33,289 bases of DNA, taken from positions 1 through 33,289 of the forward strand of contig JAODNJ010000339.1 of assembly GCA_025465155.1 (NCBI GenBank), in the 5' to 3' direction. How positions within the stretch are numbered: position 1 is the stretch's first letter; the number at the start of each line of letters is the position of its first letter. Under the pieces are notes generated by a model, which was not told where the DNA came from, ran no database searches, and was given only the letters and a program-made list of their open reading frames with translations. The DNA is from Frankiales bacterium. GTDB taxonomy: Bacteria > Actinomycetota > Actinomycetes > Mycobacteriales > Geodermatophilaceae. This document shows positions 23,890 to 32,749 of this stretch, in pieces. Made by a program: the position numbers and the translations under genes.

Positions 23890-25179
23890 ATGGTGCGTAC
23901 TGGCAACCTTTGGGTGAGAGTCCGACGAGCTTTCCTGCTGGGCGAACGCAGTGCTGCTATGCGTTTGCTGGCCGGCCGTCTCGCCGTTCGAAACCTCGCT
24001 CAGAACTTGCTTCACCCGGGCCGACGGTCAACGCCACCTGGCGGCGAGCCACGACAAGGGGAGGCGGGCCTTCTAGAGGCGGGGTACCTGGACCGCGTCG
24101 CCGACGGCGTCCGCCGCAGGTTGGAAGCCGAGCCTGAGGAGGCACCGCAGGCCGCGCTCCGCGCTGTCCTCGCCGATCAGGACGAATGGTTTCAGACCAT
24201 AACGAGATCCCTCGCGGATACTCTGGCCGCACAAGAGACGGGTCTCGCGCATTCACTGGCTCGTGATCGCCGGATTCTGGCGTTGACGCTGGAGGACGTT
24301 TGGGGTCCAGCGTTCCGGGCTTACGACGCTTTCGGTTACGCGTCCTATGAACTCGGCGCCGGCTGGGCGACCGAGCAACCATCGACGAGGGCGTTGGTCT
24401 GGGGAACCCTGCTGGACCTACATGCTCGCGCTTGCCGAGTGGCGGCCGAGATCGGGGAGCTGCAGCGGGCCGGTTTTCCCACCGGGGCCGAGGCTCGCGC
24501 TAGGTCACTTCACGAGCTGACGGTTACTGCACTTCTTCTCGGAAGTGCAGACGAGGAGATTGCCGCCCGGTATATCGACTACGCGGCCGTCGAGCAGTAT
24601 GACGACGCCTCGCACTACCAGCAGCACTCGGCCGCACTCGGCCAGGACCCCCTGTCGCCTGAAGAGCTACAGATGCTGAAGGACCGACGGGACGAGGTAG
24701 TGCAACGCTGGGGTGCAGCGATCAAGAAGCCAGACGGCTGGGCGGCTCCGCTCCTACCCAAGGGTAAGGGAGGGTTCGCTGCGCTCGAGGGGCTGGCTAG
24801 GGTGGGCCATCTCCGGCCGTATTACCGCCTTGGCAGCCACTCGGTACATGCGGGACCACGCGCCTCAACACTGCAGCGGAGTGCGATTGGCGGGATTGAA
24901 CATCGGACGCCCGGCGCCACCGTTTACGGAGACTTTGCCGAGACCGCTCAAGCGGCGCTGATTAGTCTGCATCAGATCAATTCGTGCCTGCTCGTTGAAC
25001 GCATCAAATCCGCCAGTGAGGTCGATTTACTGGCGGCGGTCATGTCTCTAGAACAGCTTCTCGGCAGAGCAGCAGACCTGTTTGTCGACTCGGCTGCCAC
25101 GGCGAGGGAACGGGGTTGGATTCCGTACAACCTCGACGGCAGTGACCGTACGACAAGTGAGTCCCCTGGAGTGGTCTAG
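23890..25179 (+). CDS. DUF5677-like protein
   Basis: A 429-aa largely helical protein. The central and C-terminal part matches what I know of DUF5677: RSLHELTVTALLL (His208), then ARYIDYAAVEQYDDASHYQ, and later YYRLGSHSVHAGPRAS with His317 and His320. No catalytic activity is established for the family as far as I know. The N-terminal third (about residues 1-150) is Arg/Glu/Ala-rich with DEWFQTITRSLADTLAAQE. The start is uncertain: ATG at 23890 has a GGAG only 4 nt upstream; ATG at 23749 and a start at 23722 are alternatives. It shares strand with the ORC-like ATPase and converges with the HNH-NACHT gene, inside what looks like an accessory/defence block. Confidence 0.65.
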   Translation: MVRTGNLWVRVRRAFLLGERSAAMRLLAGRLAVRNLAQNLLHPGRRSTPPGGEPRQGEAGLLEAGYLDRVADGVRRRLEAEPEEAPQAALRAVLADQDEWFQTITRSLADTLAAQETGLAHSLARDRRILALTLEDVWGPAFRAYDAFGYASYELGAGWATEQPSTRALVWGTLLDLHARACRVAAEIGELQRAGFPTGAEARARSLHELTVTALLLGSADEEIAARYIDYAAVEQYDDASHYQQHSAALGQDPLSPEELQMLKDRRDEVVQRWGAAIKKPDGWAAPLLPKGKGGFAALEGLARVGHLRPYYRLGSHSVHAGPRASTLQRSAIGGIEHRTPGATVYGDFAETAQAALISLHQINSCLLVERIKSASEVDLLAAVMSLEQLLGRAADLFVDSAATARERGWIPYNLDGSDRTTSESPGVV

Positions 25180-25203
25180 ACCGAGCTCTAGGCTTCGGTG
25201 ATC

Positions 25204-25220
25204 CTGTCGGTCACCGACAG
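25204..25220. terminator. Hairpin between convergent DUF5677-like and HNH-NACHT genes
   Basis: CTGTCGG-TCA-CCGACAG is a perfect 7-bp stem with a 3-nt loop in the 99-bp convergent gap. A separate 10-bp palindrome, GGTCTAGACC (25173-25182), covers the stop of the plus-strand gene. It probably terminates both directions. Confidence 0.55.
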
Positions 25221-25278
25221 CGAGGGCAGCGTTTCGCAGCGCGCGCATGCCCGCGACCGGTCTCGAAGGAGGGTCGTT

Positions 25279-28200
25279 CTAGTCGAACCAACGGTTCTCC
25301 TCCGCGACGGTTACTAGTGGCGCGAGTCTCTTGTTCATTCGATCCTCAACCCTTTCGGCGGCGCGCTGCACAATGTCACTCGGCCAATGGTCTGGTTCAC
25401 CAAGAACCGCGTCCGTAGCGGCATTACTCCAAGGCCCCAATTTTAGGCTGCTTGCCCAGCCGCCAATCGGGAGAGTCGAACGAGCATCATGGAACTCGCC
25501 GAGGTCCAGCTTCCTCGGACTGACAATGCGCACTAAATCGCGCATGTCGCCAGAGCCGGGGCGCAAGAGCGGCGCGATCTCGGTGGAAGTCTTTTTGTCG
25601 ATCTGTTCAACCGACCCCTCAGAGGCGATCACTCGAATGAGCCACAGCACGCGGTTGGACAGCACCACCTTTTTGAGACGAAGCGCGTCGGCGATGCTGA
25701 GCAGCCGTCCACTTGGACGTGTGCGCTGCGCCTGCACCCCGGCTCGCAGGACCGCATAGTGCTTGGGACTGAGTGCGTCGACCAATGTGTTTAGCTCGGT
25801 CTGAAGCTCGACCAGGACGGACGTGTGCGCAGCGGTTACGAGCGAGAACGTCCAGTGACGCTGCGCCAGGTTATTTGGTGCGGCGCGGAGCGCGTTTCGC
25901 CACCACTCCGTGTCTCCGCGATGCTCGCGTACCCCAGCTTCCGAGCTGACTGCCAGCTTGAGCGTGGCGTTGGTAAGCGTGCTTGCCATGCCGGCGAGGT
26001 CTATGCCGAGGGGCACCCCCGCGACTGCCTGTCGCAGCACCCAGCCCTCCCCCCAGGTGGCCTCGATCAGCGTGAGCCGGTCCTTCCAGTCCCTTGCGCT
26101 GGCCTCGTGCGTCGAGTGCGTCCGGAGCTGTTGCTCTGCTTCTGCCATCCGGGACAGGACGCCTCTGCCAGCCTTGTTCCGAACGCGGGTTCGCGACCGG
26201 TCATCGGAATGGCTACTGCGGTTCGGCCGTGGGCGCTGCTGTGCGTGTGAGGCGGCAGACAGCAGGTGACCGATCGCGGAGCCGGGTGTTGCGCTCGAGA
26301 TGACATCGGCAGCGCCGTCGTTGATCTCGGCCGCCACAACCTCAAGGACCCAGTCCGAGGCGCCAAGGTAACCACCGGATGACAAGATCTCCGTCGCCCA
26401 CTCGCTGTCGGAATGCTCGCTACCAATCACAGCGAGGACTTGGGAGTGCTGGCGCTCCGTAAGGTTCCTGAGGACGCCGAGCTGTGCCGCAGTCCTGAGC
26501 CATGCCCACGTCGCTCGATGCTGCTTCCACCACCAGTCAGCGAGCTTGTCGTCCTCGGTTGCGTGTCTACGGAGACTGGCGGCAACTGCGTCGCGAAGCT
26601 CAGTGGACGTCTCATGTTCGAGACGCTTCTTGAGGTGGACGACTGCTTGGGCTCGGCCGGCCCGATCGGAGAGCTGGAAGTTCGATCCGGCCACGTCCAA
26701 GAGGCCGTCATGGGCGAGGACCACACCAGGGCCGTCGAGGATGAAGTCGACAACGTGCTGGATAGGGGTGTCGTTCAGACCGTGGTAGGTCCGGTCGTTG
26801 AGGAACAGCGCCGCGGTCGATCGCAGCAGCGGGTGGTACCTGAAGTTCGGTTCGTGGCTGAGTTGATCGAAGACGTCTTGCATGCCGCGGACCTCGCCGT
26901 CGGAGTACTTGCCGACGTAGAAGCGCACGACATTGGACCAGTACGGTCGACGCAGTAGCTCCGCTAGGCAGTCGTCGCGGAGTTTGGGGTTGGCCTTGCC
27001 GAAGATGTGGACTGCGGCGAAGTACTCGCGCAGCGACTGAACCTCGAACTCGAACTTGCCGGTCTCTCGCTCGATGAGACATAGCACGCGAGAGGTCAGC
27101 GCGTTAAACAGCGCCGCAGCGAGCTTTGGCCCGTCCTCGCGATCGGCGAGATATAGGCGGAGTAATTTCTTGAGCTCGTCCCGCTTAATCGAGCCGCTGC
27201 TTCGGCCGCGCTCAACTTCGGTCTGAATGTGCCAGCCAAGGTAGGCATGGATGTCCTCAATTACCTTGCGCTCATCAGCGAGGAGCGGCTCCTTCTCGTG
27301 GGTCTGCTCCCGGTCCAAGAACGTCTGGAGGTAGTCGTCGTACAACTCGGTGCGCTGCTGTGGAAGCAGTCGGCGTCGATGAAGTAGATGCAGAAGGATC
27401 GCGAGCTGCATCGGATAAGCTGCAAGCTCCTGGATATGCGCAATGTGTTGGTTATCCATGAAGGTGCGCTGGAGGTTGTGGGCTGACTCCTCAGAAAGAC
27501 CGGCCACATCCGCCCACTGTTGGAGGTACTGCAAGCGGAGGCCTTGAGACAATCGCCGCAGCCGGAGTTGCGGGAAGGACGTGGACGACCACAGGTTGGT
27601 CGTAGCCGCACCCGGACGGGTGGCAACCAGCACGACCAGGTCTCTGGCGCCTACTCGGAGATGCGCGTTGGCCCGCACGATCGCATCGCTGACTGCTTCC
27701 CGCTGCTCAAGGTTGGCTACCTCGTCGAGGCCATCGAGGGCTAGGAGTACTGGACGGGCCGCAAGCATTGCCACGAGGTCATCGCGGGTAAAGTTCCCGC
27801 CGCCGTGTTCCCGGAACTGCACAAGCATGTATTGATCGATGCTCGGCCATGGCAGAGCTTGAGGGAGTTGCTGGGGCTGACGCCTCCGACCGCGCTGCGA
27901 GCCGGTCTGTTGCTGGCGCCGCTGTTCACGAGGTCGTTCATGCTGTTTCTTGGCTGCCCAGCTTGCGTACCGGCGCAGGTCGATGCGGATTGGGACCCGC
28001 ACGACATCAGTCAGCTGCTGAAGCCTAAGAGCCTCCCCCGAGTAATTGTCCTTACCGAGGAGACGTGCTCGGTGAAACTGGCTGACGTACTGGAGCACCG
28101 TCGACTTGCCCTGTCCGGGCCCCCCAATGAGAAGCGCGTTGCTCGTCCAGCCTGGGTGGAGAAGTGTCTGAGCAGCGCCGGTGACGATCTGGCCGTCAGC

Positions 28201-28752
28201 GTCGTGACTGGCTTCGGCGTCGCCCGGGAAGTCCGACGCGATCTTTGTCATTAGTTCGGCAACCGGGCTATCGGTGCGACAGGCGAATGGGACGTCCACA
28301 AACATCGAGTCGACACTGGGACCGTTGAGATCCACCTGCTCGAACAGCACCTTGTCATCGAACTCGTATTGCTCAGATACGTACGCCGTCACGATCTTCT
28401 CGACGTATTCCAGGCGCTCCTGATGCCGCTCGTGATCGCGGCGCATCTTCTCAAGAGCCTCTACGGTGTAACCGGACCCATTCTCATCGTCGATCATCTT
28501 GTGGTGCGTCGGGCACAGCAGAATCAGGTTCTCGTAGGCGTCTAGCTTGTCCTTGGGATACGCCGAATCGTGCCGCGGACCATTCGGCTTGGACGATCGG
28601 ATGTGGGCCTGCTCACCGACTACGGTAACGAAGACGTCACCAGTCGTCGCATCAACGGCGTCCTCGGTCAACGCCTGGAAGCAGCTTGGAAACGCGCACT
28701 GATTGTGCGCGCGGGTCCAGAGCGCCCGAACGACGCGGTAACCGATTGTCAA
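25279..28752 (-). CDS. HNH nuclease-NACHT (STAND) NTPase, candidate anti-phage defence protein
   Basis: An 1157-aa multidomain protein. Residues ~1-115 are an HNH-type nuclease: Cys19/Cys24 and Cys80/His83 look like a zinc knuckle around QAHIRSS (His50), Asn75 and His84 of the beta-beta-alpha metal finger. A linker follows. The NACHT NTPase has Walker A GGPGQGKST (about 210-218), extended Walker B LLALDGLDEV (about 336-345) and ATRPG (about 378-381). The segment EFEVQSLREYFAAVHIF is the winged-helix-type motif common behind bacterial NACHT domains. A Gln/Arg-rich insert (about 265-299) splits the NTPase. The C-terminal ~500 residues are helical and would be the sensor region. Known NACHT defence proteins detect phage components, oligomerise and activate the effector; an HNH effector would cut nucleic acid. 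The start is TTG at 28752 with GGGGAG upstream. Defence role inferred. Confidence 0.85.
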   Translation of the reverse strand: MTIGYRVVRALWTRAHNQCAFPSCFQALTEDAVDATTGDVFVTVVGEQAHIRSSKPNGPRHDSAYPKDKLDAYENLILLCPTHHKMIDDENGSGYTVEALEKMRRDHERHQERLEYVEKIVTAYVSEQYEFDDKVLFEQVDLNGPSVDSMFVDVPFACRTDSPVAELMTKIASDFPGDAEASHDADGQIVTGAAQTLLHPGWTSNALLIGGPGQGKSTVLQYVSQFHRARLLGKDNYSGEALRLQQLTDVVRVPIRIDLRRYASWAAKKQHERPREQRRQQQTGSQRGRRRQPQQLPQALPWPSIDQYMLVQFREHGGGNFTRDDLVAMLAARPVLLALDGLDEVANLEQREAVSDAIVRANAHLRVGARDLVVLVATRPGAATTNLWSSTSFPQLRLRRLSQGLRLQYLQQWADVAGLSEESAHNLQRTFMDNQHIAHIQELAAYPMQLAILLHLLHRRRLLPQQRTELYDDYLQTFLDREQTHEKEPLLADERKVIEDIHAYLGWHIQTEVERGRSSGSIKRDELKKLLRLYLADREDGPKLAAALFNALTSRVLCLIERETGKFEFEVQSLREYFAAVHIFGKANPKLRDDCLAELLRRPYWSNVVRFYVGKYSDGEVRGMQDVFDQLSHEPNFRYHPLLRSTAALFLNDRTYHGLNDTPIQHVVDFILDGPGVVLAHDGLLDVAGSNFQLSDRAGRAQAVVHLKKRLEHETSTELRDAVAASLRRHATEDDKLADWWWKQHRATWAWLRTAAQLGVLRNLTERQHSQVLAVIGSEHSDSEWATEILSSGGYLGASDWVLEVVAAEINDGAADVISSATPGSAIGHLLSAASHAQQRPRPNRSSHSDDRSRTRVRNKAGRGVLSRMAEAEQQLRTHSTHEASARDWKDRLTLIEATWGEGWVLRQAVAGVPLGIDLAGMASTLTNATLKLAVSSEAGVREHRGDTEWWRNALRAAPNNLAQRHWTFSLVTAAHTSVLVELQTELNTLVDALSPKHYAVLRAGVQAQRTRPSGRLLSIADALRLKKVVLSNRVLWLIRVIASEGSVEQIDKKTSTEIAPLLRPGSGDMRDLVRIVSPRKLDLGEFHDARSTLPIGGWASSLKLGPWSNAATDAVLGEPDHWPSDIVQRAAERVEDRMNKRLAPLVTVAEENRWFD

Positions 28753-28896
28753 CGTCGCTCCCCTCAGGCTTCCAGTGAGTGCGTCTGCACCCAGATTTCA
28801 CTGCGCTCCCACCAGCTCGGCAGGGTAGCGCGGGTGTCGCCTCTGATCTCCGATGAACCTTGATCGGGTATTTTCGACCGGTTGCCCACGAGGCGC

Positions 28897-29673
28897 TCAG
28901 GTAGGCACTTCTGGGATTCGCCTGTTGCTGGTGCGAGAGGCCCAGTACGAACGGACGATAGGGGTTACCTCGGCAGCAACAAGCTGGCTGATGCCCTCGG
29001 TCAGGTGCCGGTCGCCCAGGCGCCAGGCGCCGAGGTCCTCGCCGCTGCCCATGAGTGGGCGGCCGCAGACCTTGACCGTGAACGTGTCAGTGACGCCCCG
29101 ATCGAAGATGTCGGTACAGGTGACCGTCACCTCGCGGCCGGCCATCACGCCGTCCGGTGTTGCCAACGCGTGCTCGCGCCATTCTCCCGACGACCGCTCG
29201 TCAATGAACACCGCCCACGCCGACTCGCCGGGATTGAGCCTGCGCCGCTGCCTGCGGGACATGTCAGTGCCCAACTCCGGCGCGACGAGAGCATCCTCAT
29301 CGTCCGGATGCCCTAGCAAGAACCGGCCCCCGTCGCCGATGATCACCTCGGCGGGACTGGCACCGATGTTCCGCAACTCACCCTTGGCCACCAGCATGAT
29401 CCGGCGCTGCACCCCGTGGGCGGGTATCTTGTAAAGGCCCGAACTACCGACCAGCGGCTGCGGAGCGTGCCCGTACGCCTGCGATGGCTCATAGGGCGGC
29501 CAATCAGGCTCCCGCAGGGCTAGCACGACCGTCGGCGCCCGCGAGTCCATCCGTTCGGCCTCGAGTTGGGCTCTCCCAGATCGGGCCAGCCGCACTGTCA
29601 CGCCCGCCAGGACGACCGCCGCCAGCGCAGCGACCCCAGAGCCGCTGGCTGTCACCACATCCGTCACGCTCAC
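28897..29673 (-). CDS. Hypothetical protein with N-terminal membrane anchor
   Basis: About 258 aa, not recognised. One hydrophobic segment near the N terminus (GSGVAALAAVVLAGVTVRLA) is followed by a basic stretch (RSGRAQLEAER), so the bulk is probably cytoplasmic. The soluble part has beta-rich blocks (IMLVAKGELRNIGASPAEVIIGDGG; GREVTVTCTDIFDRGVTDTFTV). The NIGASPA segment resembles a small Ig-like or DUF-type domain seen in membrane-linked bacterial proteins of unknown role. The start is uncertain: GTG at 29673 places the helix at the N terminus, while the frame is open to 29781 with an Arg-rich unlikely extension. It lies 144 bp upstream of the HNH-NACHT gene on the same strand, so cotranscription is possible. 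Confidence 0.6.
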   Translation of the reverse strand: MSVTDVVTASGSGVAALAAVVLAGVTVRLARSGRAQLEAERMDSRAPTVVLALREPDWPPYEPSQAYGHAPQPLVGSSGLYKIPAHGVQRRIMLVAKGELRNIGASPAEVIIGDGGRFLLGHPDDEDALVAPELGTDMSRRQRRRLNPGESAWAVFIDERSSGEWREHALATPDGVMAGREVTVTCTDIFDRGVTDTFTVKVCGRPLMGSGEDLGAWRLGDRHLTEGISQLVAAEVTPIVRSYWASRTSNRRIPEVPT

Positions 29674-30187
29674 AGACCTGTCATACCGATCAGCACCGGC
29701 GATTCGGCGAAAGAGGAGCCCAGCGAGTCCGGCGCGCCGGAAGGGCCACCCGCCGAAGTCGGACCCTAGAGGCAGGACCACATGCCCACCGCCTGAAACA
29801 AGATCTGCGACGGCTGCGGCAGACGCTCACCCGCTCCCAGCCCACAGCGAGCAATCTTGTCCTTCGAATCCACTGGAGGCCTACAAGATCAAGTGGCACA
29901 CACCTGGTGCATCCAGGGCTGTCGTTCCGTTGTGATGCATCGGGGTGACACCACTTGAGGCAACCGTCCAGCCCCTCGGCGACAGTGCAGACGGCGCCGA
30001 CGCGAGAGCACCTCCAGCGCCGCGTCGACTCGGGTCGGCTGCGTTAGCGCGCGCCCCTCGCCGGCCCCGTCTCAGGGCAAGGGGTCGGCTATCGGCGGCG
30101 TCCATCGGCGACGTGTGCGCCGCACGGCACGCTCGTTCCATGCCCCGGCAGCAATGCTGCCGGGGCCATGGTGGGCTAGCGCTGCAG
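29674..30187. other. Intergenic interval upstream of the membrane-anchored gene
   Basis: About 510 bp between two minus-strand genes. Frames here are short and compositionally noisy. The only clear element is the terminator hairpin at 30142-30166 that ends the secreted-protein transcript; the promoter for the leftward genes should lie in 29674-30140, but I see no convincing -35/-10 pair. Confidence 0.5.
30142..30166 (-). terminator. Strong hairpin downstream of the secreted HhH protein gene
   Basis: GCCCCGGCAGC-AAT-GCTGCCGGGGC is a perfect 11-bp GC-rich stem with a 3-nt loop, beginning 21 nt after the TAG stop of the upstream minus-strand gene. No T-run follows, as is usual for actinomycete hairpin terminators. 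Confidence 0.75.
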
Positions 30188-32749
30188 CTAGAACGTCGGG
30201 TTTGCCGGGTTGCCACAGTTGCTGACGAGGTTTCCGTCCGGCATGACTGGCCAGTTGGTCAACTGGTCCGCGGTGACCTGGTCCCACACGTCGAACTCCA
30301 TGTTCGCGGCATACCGCGGATCCACCCAGCACTGGAACTCGGCGCCAGTCGGGATCCGCTCCCGCTGGCCGTTCCACACCACCCAGGACGTGCCGTCGGC
30401 CTGCCGCAGCACCACCGCCCCGCCGGTGTCACCGTGGTTGATGGGACGGTCGTCGGAGATGTTGTTGTCGCACGTCGCCGAGTTCACCAGCAGCGTCAGG
30501 TCCCGGTACCGCGTGAGGTCAGCCGCCCAGTCGACCGCATAGTGCTTGGCCAGGCACAGATACGTGCCGCCGTCAGCAATCGGCTGCAGCGTGTGCGCGT
30601 CGATGTTGTCCAACCACGCATGCCCCTGACTGTCCCGCACGAGCTTGCCGTTCGGCAGGCCGTTCTGGCCGCCCGAGCCGGTCGGAACCTGCGTCGCGGT
30701 GGCGTACTCGGCGGCCTGACAATTAGCGTCGACGACCCATCCGTACCCCTTCGCCGTCAGGCACTTGTCGAACACCGGCCGGCCCTGGGCATCGGTCGCG
30801 GGCTTCGGCGCGTAGTTCGACATCGAGATGACGCCGGCACCGTGGCCGTACCAGGAGTCGAACGTGCTGGCGCCGAGCCGGCCGACCTTCAACCACAGCA
30901 GGAACCGGCTGACCCGGTCCAGCTGCTTGCTCAGCTTTCCGTCAGTGTCCTGGATCGCTCCGCTGTCGAGGTCCGCCTGCGCCGCCTTGAGAATGTCGTC
31001 GTAAGCGATGCAGTCGCCAATCAGGCCCTGCAGGTTCTGCAGCACGTCGGTGCCCGACCCGTCGAGCGACTGCAGGGTATTCAGCCCGCTAAACACGCAG
31101 CTGAGGCTGTGCGTGAACAGCTGGGACATGTGCGGCGCCCGGCCATACTGGTTGATCGGGTCGGCGAGCGGCGTCTCGTTGATGACCGCCCACACCGCGG
31201 TGATGAGCGCGTTCGGCTCCATATCAGCCGCGCCCGCGTGACCGCTCGGCACGGTGACCGTCATCTCGTCACCGGGTGCTGCGACCGGATGCCGCAGAAT
31301 GATGGAAGTCACGTCACGGATCAGCGTCTGCAGCGGGTCGTTCGCGATCGGCGACGTCGGGCCGTCGACCTGTGCAGTGTCATCGCCATACTGCGTCAGC
31401 GACTCGAACGCGCGCGTGTTGTTGCGCACATGCAGCGTCGCGTCATATGGGTTGGCCGTATCCGACCGCACGCAGTGCTTCTGCGGCCAGCCCAGTGGCG
31501 GCACCGTGTTGCCGGGCAGGTTCATTAGCGCGCCGAGCAGGTCGACGTGCGCACTGTCCCGCCACCACGATCCGGTGTCGCCGTTCAGCGTCCAGCTGCC
31601 GTCACAGGTCGGCGCCGGAAATCGGGAGTCCGAAAGCAGCACGCCCATCGCCGGCTCGGCTACCCAGCTGACGCCCTGGCTGATCGCGTCGAGGATCGAG
31701 AGGTGCGTGACCTGTGCGGTGATCGTCGTGCCGTCTGCGCTGGCCTGTGACGTGGCGAGGTCGCCACCCGTGCGGTTGGTGCCGTCCGACCAGTGCGCAA
31801 CCACCGGGTGCGCTGTCCCGGCGTCGAACTCGCTCAGCGCCGGGTCGGTCGGCAGCGTCACGTACACATGCTTGCTGCCGTCGCTCCACGGCGCGCCGAG
31901 CACGCTGAACTCCGCCGACGGCCACGTCGGTCCGGCGTCAGCCGGCGTCTGTTCCGGCGTGATCCGCAGCCACTGCCCGACCGGGTCGGTCAGCGTGCCG
32001 GCGGGCAGGACAAGCGCGAACTTGCCAAGGTCGGCGCGGCCGCCCTTTGCCGAGTAGACGTACGAGAAGTTGACACCGCCGGTCTTCTTGGGCTCAGGGG
32101 TGGCGCACAGCCTCGCGGCGTACTTGGTCACCTTGCCGGGGCCCGCGCCGGCAGCGAGGGTCACCTTCGCATGCGCCAGGTCCGGAAACGGCTGCGCGGC
32201 GACGATGCGCTGCGCCGTCGGAGTACCAAACAGCGCGGCCAGTCCGCTCTGGCTCGCCGGATCGTTTACGTCGAGCTGTCCGGCTGCTGTGCACACGTCC
32301 GCCGCCGGCGGAGGCAGGGTCAGCGGCGTTGAGCACGCCCGACCGGTCGCCTCGATCGCGGCCAGCTTGTCCGGCCCGACGCCGGGCACGACGAGCAAGT
32401 CCCGCGTGCGGTCGTGCGGGCGCATGTTGACGATTCGCTGCGCGATCGGTGCGGACACGTCGGGCAGCATCTGTAGGTCCGTCAGCGAGGCATGATTGAG
32501 GTCGATCTGGCCGGGCGCGCAGTCCATCGCCAGGGTCGGCTGCTGCGCCGGCACCGCCGGCACGGTCCACCCAGGACCGCTGTCGGCGTGCGCCACCGCG
32601 GTGCTGCTGGAGGCGATCACCAGCCCGACCGACCCGTTGATCACGAGCGCTGTCGCGACCAGCGCGGCACGCCCCCGGCGCGGTCGTGTACCCCTGCCGA
32701 GGTACGTCGCAGCCGCTGTGCGGACAGCTTGGAATAGGCCTCGCCGCAT
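30188..32749 (-). CDS. Large secreted protein with tandem ComEA-type helix-hairpin-helix modules
   Basis: An 853-aa protein. The N-terminal export signal has a basic region (RPRRGR), a hydrophobic core (ALVATALVINGSVGLVIA) and a likely cleavage after AVAHA (about residue 56). Residues ~80-137 form a ComEA-like HhH module (GQIDLNHASLTDLQMLPDVS, VVPGVGPDKLAAIEATG), and ~154-210 a second, weaker one (GQLDVNDPASQSGLAALFG, GAGPGKVTKYA). The middle ~400 residues are not recognised and carry several Cys residues that could form disulfides outside the cell. The C-terminal third has two or more repeats of a short beta motif around a DG-x-W core (SQGHAWLDNIDAHTLQPIADGG; ADGTSWVVWNGQRERIPTG). The start is ATG at 32749 with a GGGGG-rich site upstream; the frame is open to 32860. 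DNA binding outside the cell is possible but unproven. Confidence 0.8.
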   Translation of the reverse strand: MRRGLFQAVRTAAATYLGRGTRPRRGRAALVATALVINGSVGLVIASSSTAVAHADSGPGWTVPAVPAQQPTLAMDCAPGQIDLNHASLTDLQMLPDVSAPIAQRIVNMRPHDRTRDLLVVPGVGPDKLAAIEATGRACSTPLTLPPPAADVCTAAGQLDVNDPASQSGLAALFGTPTAQRIVAAQPFPDLAHAKVTLAAGAGPGKVTKYAARLCATPEPKKTGGVNFSYVYSAKGGRADLGKFALVLPAGTLTDPVGQWLRITPEQTPADAGPTWPSAEFSVLGAPWSDGSKHVYVTLPTDPALSEFDAGTAHPVVAHWSDGTNRTGGDLATSQASADGTTITAQVTHLSILDAISQGVSWVAEPAMGVLLSDSRFPAPTCDGSWTLNGDTGSWWRDSAHVDLLGALMNLPGNTVPPLGWPQKHCVRSDTANPYDATLHVRNNTRAFESLTQYGDDTAQVDGPTSPIANDPLQTLIRDVTSIILRHPVAAPGDEMTVTVPSGHAGAADMEPNALITAVWAVINETPLADPINQYGRAPHMSQLFTHSLSCVFSGLNTLQSLDGSGTDVLQNLQGLIGDCIAYDDILKAAQADLDSGAIQDTDGKLSKQLDRVSRFLLWLKVGRLGASTFDSWYGHGAGVISMSNYAPKPATDAQGRPVFDKCLTAKGYGWVVDANCQAAEYATATQVPTGSGGQNGLPNGKLVRDSQGHAWLDNIDAHTLQPIADGGTYLCLAKHYAVDWAADLTRYRDLTLLVNSATCDNNISDDRPINHGDTGGAVVLRQADGTSWVVWNGQRERIPTGAEFQCWVDPRYAANMEFDVWDQVTADQLTNWPVMPDGNLVSNCGNPANPTF

